DNA of 64,000 bases from an uncultured Bacteroidales bacterium (lineage in GTDB: Bacteria > Bacteroidota > Bacteroidia > Bacteroidales > Muribaculaceae). The DNA lies in the NCBI GenBank assembly GCA_902762385.1, contig CACWNQ010000005.1, positions 1-64,000 on the forward strand, written 5' to 3'. Below, piece by piece: positions 58,262-64,000 of this stretch. The notes below the pieces were generated by a model, which did no database searches, was not told the DNA's origin, and was given only the letters and a program-made list of their open reading frames with translations. The stretch's first letter is position 1. The number at the start of each line of letters is the position of its first letter. The translations under genes were made by a program, and so were the position numbers.

Positions 58262-59025
58262 AACAAATAGTGAAACTAGCTATGGCAATGGCTTTGTGCA
58301 TTGCTGTGGCACTGCCGGCGAGAGCCCAGTTTGACGGTAAAGAAGGCCGTGACTTTGGGTTGTGGATGACAGCTGGCGTTGAGAAGAAAATCAACAAGAA
58401 ATGGAGCGTTGGAGTTGAGTTTGAGTTTCGCCTCAAGGACAACATCGAAGAAGGTAAAGGCTGGGGTGCTCCTAACCGTTGGAGCATAGGCATAGGTGCC
58501 GACTATAAGCCTCTGTCGTGGCTCAAACTTGATGCCGGATATAAGTTTATGCGTGATTACTCACTGCCCGAGTGGGACGAGGAAGACCAAGAGGAAACCG
58601 AAGCCTATTGGGGTACTAAGCATCGTGTGTATGCATCGGGCACAGGAAGTTATAAAGTTCAGAACGTTAAGTTCTCGCTTCGTGAGCGCTGGCAATACAC
58701 CTATCGCTGTGAGGTCCCCGACGTGACCTACGACTGGGAGCATGACCGCTTGGAGCCGGTCAAGGCTAAGGGTAAACACGTGTCGCGAACCAAGTTGCAG
58801 ATTTCTTACGATAAGAAAAAAGCATGGTACGAGCCTTATGTCTCGGTAGAGCTTTATGCTGCCAAGAAACTTGAAAAGATGCGCTACACAGCTGGATGCG
58901 AGTTTAAGGTTAATAAGCACAACATCATTGATGTGTTCTATCGCTATCAGGATATTAATGGCGGCGACAACTACAACGACCGCGACTCACATATCCTAGG
59001 AATCGGTTACTTGTTTAAGTTTTGA
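58258..59025 (+). CDS. DUF2490 outer-membrane beta-barrel protein
   Basis: Protein of 255 residues with a signal peptide (to PARAQ, about 22). Amphipathic strands, e.g. FGLWMTAGVEKKINKKW, WSIGIGADYKPLSWLKL and VKFSLRERWQYTYR, end in ILGIGYLFKF, a barrel C-terminus. The opening and the NKHNIIDVFYRYQ segment match DUF2490. It is the third gene of the VTC operon, translationally coupled to the DUF4956 gene, and places an outer-membrane component in the same system. Confidence 0.88.
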   Translation: MKQIVKLAMAMALCIAVALPARAQFDGKEGRDFGLWMTAGVEKKINKKWSVGVEFEFRLKDNIEEGKGWGAPNRWSIGIGADYKPLSWLKLDAGYKFMRDYSLPEWDEEDQEETEAYWGTKHRVYASGTGSYKVQNVKFSLRERWQYTYRCEVPDVTYDWEHDRLEPVKAKGKHVSRTKLQISYDKKKAWYEPYVSVELYAAKKLEKMRYTAGCEFKVNKHNIIDVFYRYQDINGGDNYNDRDSHILGIGYLFKF

Positions 59026-59049
59026 GCAATAGCGCATTCTAGCGTGCAA

Positions 59050-59092
59050 AAAAAAATAACGTCACAAGAACATGCTTGTGACGTTTTTTTGT
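59050..59092. terminator. Bidirectional intrinsic terminator
   Basis: An 11-bp perfect stem, AACGTCACAAG/CTTGTGACGTT, with a 6-base loop. T-runs follow on the plus strand and also, as the A-run at 59048-59056, on the minus strand. It serves the VTC operon and the converging 59109 gene. Confidence 0.93.
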
Positions 59093-59108
59093 TAATAAGT
59101 TGCGAGAA

Positions 59109-59714
59109 TTAGCACTCATAGACTTTCTCGTTCTTGCGCTTCTTCTCGCGCTTGAGTTCTTGCTCTTGTTTCTCGGCGTCTTCTTTTTTCTGTATTTTCT
59201 GTTTTGGTTTCTCGCGCTCGTTGGGTTTCTGGTTGTTGTTCTCTGAGAAGCTCTTGATGATGTCTTCCACCACTTCCTGATTGCCTAGCAGATAGTTAAC
59301 CACAACTTCAATCACTGTTGACGTTTTGTTGCTCACGAGGTAGTTGATGAGGCATCGCGTGCCGTCGGGCATTGTGCCCTCGAGTGAGTAGCACTTGAAG
59401 CCTTTAACCTTAATTTCAAGGAGCTTTGTGTCGTACATGTTGAACCCAAGGGCGCGGCTCTTGAGACGTTCGTTGAGGTTTTTCTTGTTGGTGTTCTCGT
59501 TCTTGATGTAACGCTGCAGTGTCATGACCATCTCGTCCCACTCGACTTGTGCCGAATTAGGGTCCTGGAAGAAACTGAATGGTATGTGTCCGCCCTCGGG
59601 AGCCTCGAATGCGATGTTGAATTTGTCCCATGTGTATATTTTGGCCTGGGTGGTAGCCGTGGCCATCGAGAGCAGAATAGCAGCCAGTAGGGCAATATGC
59701 TTGTTAGATTTCAT
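59109..59714 (-). CDS. Secreted protein with a highly charged C-terminal tail
   Basis: Protein of 201 residues from the ATG at 59714; the in-frame codon at 59720 is TTG. Signal peptide to about ATTQA (24). Residues 25-150 form an alpha/beta domain (KIYTWDKFNIAFEAPEGGHIPF, LLEIKVKGFKCYSLEGTMPDGT, then STVIEVVVNYLLG). The last 45 residues are almost only Lys, Glu, Gln and Arg (KPKQKIQKKEDAEKQEQEL), probably an extended or coiled tail. The family is not recognised. The start overlaps the lysozyme-gene stop by 11 bases, so the pair is co-translated. Confidence 0.72.
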   Translation of the reverse strand: MKSNKHIALLAAILLSMATATTQAKIYTWDKFNIAFEAPEGGHIPFSFFQDPNSAQVEWDEMVMTLQRYIKNENTNKKNLNERLKSRALGFNMYDTKLLEIKVKGFKCYSLEGTMPDGTRCLINYLVSNKTSTVIEVVVNYLLGNQEVVEDIIKSFSENNNQKPNEREKPKQKIQKKEDAEKQEQELKREKKRKNEKVYEC

Positions 59715-60612
59715 CGTCAATTATGTAAAATTCGTTATCGTCAATTTGAGTTGAGTCGATGTAAGCTTCTTCAACTTGATAGGGCGTTAGGTCCTTGAGC
59801 CACTTGTCCCATTGCTGTTGTGAGCCGTTGAAGACGTTGAGGTCGACGTCGCCCCATATGCCTTTTACCCTTCCCCAATGGCTGTATTGCTGCATTTGGT
59901 GAGGAATGTGTTTGAGCTTGTCGGGGTTCTTGAAAGCACAAAGCCACAGGTTGATGTTGATTTGTCCGTCTTTGATGTATTTCTTATATCCATCGCCGTT
60001 GGTGTAAATCATGACTTGATGACCTCGTGAGCGCAGATTGTCGATCATTGCGTCGAGATGCTTTTGCGTGCGGTCGTCTTTCACGTTCTTGTCGTTGCTC
60101 CAGTCCTCAACATCAATTACTAGTGGCAGGTCGAGTTTTCGCCAACCTATTGTCTCAAGGAAATTCTTGGCTTGGTTGAGCCCGTCGGTGTTCTTGCGGA
60201 AGAAATGATAGGCACCCACCTTAAGCCCTGCTTTTCGGGCATTATCGAAATTGATGTCGAACTTGGAATCGTGGTGGTCGACCCCCTCTGAGGCCTTGAT
60301 TATGACAAATGTGTAACCGTCGGCTCTCACTTTCTCGAAGTCGATGTCGCCGTTGTGAGCACTCACATCGATACCCACAATGGGGTATTTGTCGTGGTTG
60401 ACCACAATCTCACCTCTCATCCAGTGGAAGATGGATGTTCGGTTCTTATATCCCCACCACAGCACTGCAGCCATGAGCACAAGAAGAATCGACAAGCCAA
60501 TGGCGAAAGTCTTGAGCAACTTGCGTCTGCGCTCAGCCTTGGTCTGTTGGGCCTTTTTGGCCTGTTTTACTTTCTTGGCTTGCTGGGCCAAAAGTTGTGT
60601 CTTCTTGTTCAT
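59704..60612 (-). CDS. Membrane-anchored GH25 lysozyme
   Basis: Cleaves the N-acetylmuramic acid to N-acetylglucosamine bond of peptidoglycan. Protein of 302 residues. A very basic N-terminal region (KKVKQAKKAQQTKAERRRK, about 13-31) precedes one membrane helix (about 34-54), so the enzyme should be tethered facing the periplasm. The GH25 barrel spans about 78-285: GIDVSAHNGDIDF with D82, FVIIKASEG, and the catalytic DxE as D167-E169 in LVIDVEDW. NxxC or TM anchoring is unusual compared with secreted phage-type members. It may tailor the cell's own wall or attack competitors. Confidence 0.92.
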   Translation of the reverse strand: MNKKTQLLAQQAKKVKQAKKAQQTKAERRRKLLKTFAIGLSILLVLMAAVLWWGYKNRTSIFHWMRGEIVVNHDKYPIVGIDVSAHNGDIDFEKVRADGYTFVIIKASEGVDHHDSKFDINFDNARKAGLKVGAYHFFRKNTDGLNQAKNFLETIGWRKLDLPLVIDVEDWSNDKNVKDDRTQKHLDAMIDNLRSRGHQVMIYTNGDGYKKYIKDGQININLWLCAFKNPDKLKHIPHQMQQYSHWGRVKGIWGDVDLNVFNGSQQQWDKWLKDLTPYQVEEAYIDSTQIDDNEFYIIDDEI

Positions 60613-60636
60613 GGTGGGGTGAGGATATTGAAGTGG

Positions 60637-61119
60637 TTAGAACAATGGGAATGAAACAGCTGGATTGACGTATTTATTCTCAAACTCCTCCTGGCTCATG
60701 CAGAACATCATGATTCCCTGAATCAGGGCGATGATGCTAGTGACTGCAGCAAGGATTCCACATGAGATGAGACTGGCAACGAGGAATACTATTCCTGGGG
60801 TGGTCTTGCCAAGATAGAAATAGTGGATGCCGATTGCACCTAGTAATATTGCCAGCAGAGCTGCGATGCCACGGCTCTTGCCCGATGGACCCTCTGAGAA
60901 TACGTCGTTGCTGCGATAGGGCTGTTGGTAACCATATTGTGGCTGCCCGTAAGGAGGCTGTTGGTAGCCATATTGTTGCTGCCCGCCTCCGAATTGTGGT
61001 GGCTGCTGGTTGGCATCGGTGTTATAACTGGTGCCGCAGTAAGGGCATGTGATATTATTCACTTGTTGCTCGATTGTTACGCTGTTGCCGCAATTGGGGC
61101 ATTTGTAAATGAATGACAT
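60637..61119 (-). CDS. TM2-domain protein with N-terminal zinc ribbon
   Basis: Protein of 160 residues. Zinc ribbon from C7-x2-C10 and C25-x2-C28 (KCPNC, CPYC). A Gln/Tyr/Gly/Pro-rich linker (QQYGYQQPPYGQPQYGYQQ) follows. The TM2 domain (about 88-150) is a helix, the short LGAIGIHYFYLGK loop with the DRF-like position altered to HYFY, and a second helix. TM2 proteins of this type are widespread and of unknown role. It lies upstream of the lysozyme gene (24 bases) and 48 bases after yidC, so yidC, TM2 and GH25 could share a transcript. Confidence 0.85.
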   Translation of the reverse strand: MSFIYKCPNCGNSVTIEQQVNNITCPYCGTSYNTDANQQPPQFGGGQQQYGYQQPPYGQPQYGYQQPYRSNDVFSEGPSGKSRGIAALLAILLGAIGIHYFYLGKTTPGIVFLVASLISCGILAAVTSIIALIQGIMMFCMSQEEFENKYVNPAVSFPLF

Positions 61120-61167
61120 AGTAGTAAAAATAAGAGTTGTATTGAATAAGTTAGGGGTTGTTTTGAA

Positions 61168-63234
61168 TTAGCGACGACGCTTGGCATTGCGCTTTTGCTG
61201 ATCGAGTTGCTGGCGCTGAGCCTCCTCGAGGCGTGCCATGAATCCACTCTTCTTTTTTGGTTTCTTGGCATTCTCGGCCATGACTGCTCTCACTTTCTCT
61301 TCCTTAACCATCATGCGAGTGAGATAGGTTTGGATAATTGTGATGAGCAGCGATACGAAGTAGTAGTAGCTCAAACCTGCGGCGTAGGTGTTGAAGAACA
61401 CGAGGAACATGAGTGGCATCAAGTACATCATCCACTTCATGCCTGGCATCTGGCTCGACGACTGCGACTGCATGTTGAGATAGGTGTAGCCAATGTTGGT
61501 GGCGGTCATCAGCAAGCAGAAGATGCTCAAGTGGTCACCCAGCAGTGGTATGCTGAATGGCAGCGAGATGATGGCGTCGGGGGCGCTCAGGTCGGGAGCC
61601 CAAAGGAAGGACTGACCACGCAGGTCGATGCTCGATGGGAAGAACCAGAACATAGCAATGAGGAACGGCATCTGCAGCAGCATTGGCAGGCATCCACCCA
61701 TTGGGTTGGCACCGGCTTGCTTGTAAAGCTCCATGGTCTTTTGCTGCTTTTTCATAGCATCGTTGGGGTCTGGATATTTCTCGTTGATGGCAGCGATGTC
61801 GGGTTGCAGGATTTTCATCTTGGCCTGCGAGAGGTAGCTCTTGTAGGTCAATGGCCAAAGAACAAGTTTAAGAAGGATGGTGAGTACCAGAATCACGATT
61901 CCGAGGCTCCATCCAAACTTGCACAACCAGTTGAACACTGGCATCACGATGCCCGAGTTGATCCAACGGAACAAGGTCCATCCGAGCGAAACCAGTCGGG
62001 TGAGGTGAAGGTCCTCTTGTGGTGAGAACTTGTCGTAGCTTGAAAGCAGGGCATAGCGGTTAGGGCCAAAGTATAGGTAGAACGATGCTGGAGCGGGGTT
62101 CTGCGAGCTGTATTCCACACTCGAGGTCACGTTGATGTCCTTGAGGTAGATGTCATATTCCTTGGGATTCTTGTCCTTGTCGTAGGCTGTGCTGCTGAGC
62201 TTGGCACCAGTGAATGCCTGGTTGGCGATGATTGCAGTTGAGAAGAACTGGCTCTTGCCCGAAATCCACTTAATGCGTTCTTGCACTGTCTCTTCCTTGC
62301 TGCCGTTCTCGCTCAGGTTGTCGACATCATCGTTGTCGCCTTGTATCTTCCAGTAGAGGGCGCTATTGCGCTCCTCAAATTGCTTTCCGGCCTCTTGTCG
62401 CTTGATTTTCTGGTTCCAGGCGAAGTCCATGGTGCTGATGTTGGTGGGAATCACCTTGTCCATGCCGCTTTGCACGACTTCCATGCGCACCATGTAGGTT
62501 CCTGGCACCAGTGTGTAGCGCAGGCTCCACTTGGCTCCACCTTCTAGGTTCATGCTCATTGTCACGCTGCTATCGGTCTTCTCTTCGGGGGTGAAAAAGA
62601 AGTCACGAGTGTCGTAGCGCTGAGTGTTGGAGTTAAGAGTGAAGCTATAGCTGTTGTTGTCGGGATTGATAATCTCGACGGGCACACTCTTGTTGTTCTT
62701 GTAGTCCTCTTGGGTTCGGTAAGCTTTGTATCCCTTGAGTGTGGCGCGGCTCACCATGCCGCCCTTGGTGTTGACTTCAATCTTTATTGAATCGTTCTCG
62801 AGTGCAATGGTTTTCTCCTCGCCGCTAAGGTTCGCGCTGAATGCCGAAGCCTGGGCATACTTGCTGATGACGTTTTTAACAGCCTGCACAGCAAGATTCT
62901 GCGATCGTGGGTCGTCGGTCTTGGCCTGTGTGAGCGATGCCAGGTCGATGGCCTTATTGTCAATCTTGACAGTGCCAGTGGCCTTGCCGTTATCGTTGTT
63001 AAGCGTAACGCCCTCGAATGTGATTGCGCCGTTCTTGGCAGTGATGGTGTCGAGCAAGGTCATTTCGGCAGCTGTCAGTGTGTCGATGCTGGCGTTAGTG
63101 GCCTTGCTGGTGCTGTTCTCGGTGGTAGTTGCCTGCTGCTTGTTTGGTGTGTTCTCTTCTTTGGGCTGGAAATACATGAATCCAAAGATTACTGCACACA
63201 TCAGCAACATGCCTATGACCGTGTTTTTGTCCAT
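61168..63234 (-). CDS. yidC: Membrane protein insertase YidC
   Basis: Inserts and folds inner-membrane proteins alone or with SecYEG. Protein of 688 residues, somewhat longer than the usual Bacteroidetes form. One N-terminal helix (about 5-21), a Thr/Ser/Asn-rich linker, a large periplasmic P1 domain (about 140-420, with IALENDSIKIEVNTKGGMV) and the conserved five-helix core from about 445, including LVLWPLTYKSYLSQAKMKILQP, NPMGGCLPMLLQMPFLIAMFW and the KWMMYLMPLMFLVFFNTYAAGL helix. The tail is basic (KKSGFMARLEE then RNAKRRR), suited to ribosome contact. It follows pyrG by 53 bases, a common Bacteroidetes neighbour. Confidence 0.96.
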   Translation of the reverse strand: MDKNTVIGMLLMCAVIFGFMYFQPKEENTPNKQQATTTENSTSKATNASIDTLTAAEMTLLDTITAKNGAITFEGVTLNNDNGKATGTVKIDNKAIDLASLTQAKTDDPRSQNLAVQAVKNVISKYAQASAFSANLSGEEKTIALENDSIKIEVNTKGGMVSRATLKGYKAYRTQEDYKNNKSVPVEIINPDNNSYSFTLNSNTQRYDTRDFFFTPEEKTDSSVTMSMNLEGGAKWSLRYTLVPGTYMVRMEVVQSGMDKVIPTNISTMDFAWNQKIKRQEAGKQFEERNSALYWKIQGDNDDVDNLSENGSKEETVQERIKWISGKSQFFSTAIIANQAFTGAKLSSTAYDKDKNPKEYDIYLKDINVTSSVEYSSQNPAPASFYLYFGPNRYALLSSYDKFSPQEDLHLTRLVSLGWTLFRWINSGIVMPVFNWLCKFGWSLGIVILVLTILLKLVLWPLTYKSYLSQAKMKILQPDIAAINEKYPDPNDAMKKQQKTMELYKQAGANPMGGCLPMLLQMPFLIAMFWFFPSSIDLRGQSFLWAPDLSAPDAIISLPFSIPLLGDHLSIFCLLMTATNIGYTYLNMQSQSSSQMPGMKWMMYLMPLMFLVFFNTYAAGLSYYYFVSLLITIIQTYLTRMMVKEEKVRAVMAENAKKPKKKSGFMARLEEAQRQQLDQQKRNAKRRR

Positions 63235-63287
63235 AATGTTTTTATATAATGTACTGTTTCTTGTGTTGGTTGTTGGTTAGTTAGAGC

Positions 63288-64000
63288 TTACTTGACTGCT
63301 CTTTCGTTCTTAGTCTCAATTGCGGCACGCACAAAGTCCATAAACAGAGGGTGCGGGTTAAGCACCGTGCTGCTGTACTCGGGGTGGTACTGAGTGCCTA
63401 TGTACCACTTCTTGTCGGGAAGTTCCATTACCTCAACAAGGTGGGTCTCAGGGTTCTCTCCTGCAAATGTCATGCCACTTTTTTCAAATTGCTTGCGGAA
63501 TTCATCATTGAACTCGAAGCGATGACGGTGGCGCTCCTCGATGTCGAGCGTGCCATAAGCCTCAGCAACTTTTGTGCCACTTTTCAGGTGGCAGGCATAG
63601 GCGCCCAGTCGCATGGTGCCGCCCAGGTTGGTAATGCTCTTTTGCTCCTCCATCAAGTCGATGACGTTGTGAGGCGTCTTCGGGTCAATCTCGACGCTGT
63701 TGGCATCGGTCATGCCCAGCACGTTGCGGGCATATTCAATGACCATGCACTGCATGCCGTAGCAAATGCCGAAGGTGGGCATGTCGTGCTCGCGGCACCA
63801 CTTGAGGGCTGCAAATTTGCCCTCAGTACCACGTTGCCCGAATCCCGGCGCCACTATCACGCCATGCATGCTGCTTAGTAGCGATTGGGCATTGCTGTCG
63901 TTGATTTTCTCGCTGGAGATATAGGTGATGTTCACTTTGTGGCCTTGATAAATGCCGGCAATGAGCAGACTCTCGTCGATGCTCTTGTAGGCATCCTGGA
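63288..64000 (-). CDS. pyrG: CTP synthase, C-terminal part (5' end beyond the window)
   Basis: Makes CTP from UTP, ATP and glutamine. The gene is cut by the window edge. The visible 237 residues begin in the QDAYKSIDESLL helix of the linker region and contain the whole class I glutamine amidotransferase domain: APGFGQRGTEGK, the nucleophile cysteine in FGICYGMQ, the MRLGAY stretch, HRHRFEFND and the catalytic HPEYSS His-Glu. A GTG at 63935 could look like a start, but the open frame continues with matching family sequence to the edge. It is upstream of yidC on the same strand. Confidence 0.95.
   Translation of the reverse strand, partial: QDAYKSIDESLLIAGIYQGHKVNITYISSEKINDSNAQSLLSSMHGVIVAPGFGQRGTEGKFAALKWCREHDMPTFGICYGMQCMVIEYARNVLGMTDANSVEIDPKTPHNVIDLMEEQKSITNLGGTMRLGAYACHLKSGTKVAEAYGTLDIEERHRHRFEFNDEFRKQFEKSGMTFAGENPETHLVEVMELPDKKWYIGTQYHPEYSSTVLNPHPLFMDFVRAAIETKNERAVK

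Noticed and set aside
63288-63935. Independent amidotransferase gene starting at GTG 63935
   Set aside because: The frame stays open upstream to the window edge with typical CTP synthase sequence (DAYKSIDES), so it is the 3' part of pyrG.

Overview
The window reads as a chromosome segment of a Bacteroidales bacterium, most likely from the Muribaculaceae/Prevotellaceae side of the order. Evidence for this: SusC/SusD-type and Oar-type outer-membrane receptors, BACON-domain lipoproteins, secreted proteins ending in a GIYIxNGKKVIVK-type tail, almost no Shine-Dalgarno sequences, and promoters of the Bacteroidetes primary sigma factor type (TTTG, 19-20 bases, TAnnTTTG). Base composition is moderate throughout. 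I see no phage, insertion sequence, CRISPR array, rRNA or tRNA. The family-level placement is an inference.

Layout. 0-1.3 kb: a secreted WG/CCHC protein. 1.4-6.1 kb: a minus-strand histidine/one-carbon operon, folD-ftcD-hutU, whose two spacers carry 9-bp-period CTAGA arrays. 6.2-10.7 kb: a candidate small RNA, a membrane protein with an SPD-repeat tail, a cation/proton antiporter, a leaderless small secreted protein and a low-molecular-weight phosphatase. 10.7-18.8 kb: GH20 hexosaminidase, a SusF-like secreted protein, a TonB receptor and a ROK sugar kinase, a glycan-utilisation theme. 18.8-22.7 kb: truA and an esterase (minus), DUF4286-ruvC (plus), the SRP RNA gene and rnz (minus). 22.7-28.3 kb: a long intergenic region with two or three putative small transcripts, then an Oar-type TonB receptor and a BACON/OB-fold lipoprotein. 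28.4-33.5 kb: panC, panD, ffh, a CapA-like protein, a small barrel and a cysteine-less thioredoxin-fold protein. 33.6-41.7 kb: a structured leader followed by a SusC-SusD-metallopeptidase-DUF4302 locus. 42-43.8 kb: a secreted BACON plus dockerin-like protein. 44-46.9 kb: a LuxR-type regulator coupled to a hemerythrin/RIC-like protein, then pepD, both promoters overlapped by palindromes. 47-50.4 kb: a lipoprotein, an NrtR-like Nudix protein paired with a zinc-less class III sirtuin, and a phosphoesterase. 50.4-55.6 kb: an overlapping secreted/lipoprotein pair, an aminotransferase and mtgA with a terminator-like leader. 55.7-59 kb: a GYF-domain membrane protein and a three-gene VTC polyphosphate operon. 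59.1-64 kb: a secreted protein, GH25 lysozyme, TM2 protein, yidC and the 3' part of pyrG.

How the parts connect. The histidine operon feeds formimino carbon into tetrahydrofolate, and FolD processes the product. ffh and its RNA partner ffs lie 8 kb apart in the window, and ffs has an unusual apical loop. Several secreted systems (GH20 with ROK kinase, Oar with OB lipoprotein, SusCD with peptidase) describe a gut commensal that degrades host- or diet-derived polymers. The most interesting non-coding material is the 9-bp-period CTAGA array family, the small transcripts at 22.8-23.3 kb, the SRP RNA loop, two operator palindromes lying on promoters, and two leaderless mRNAs.
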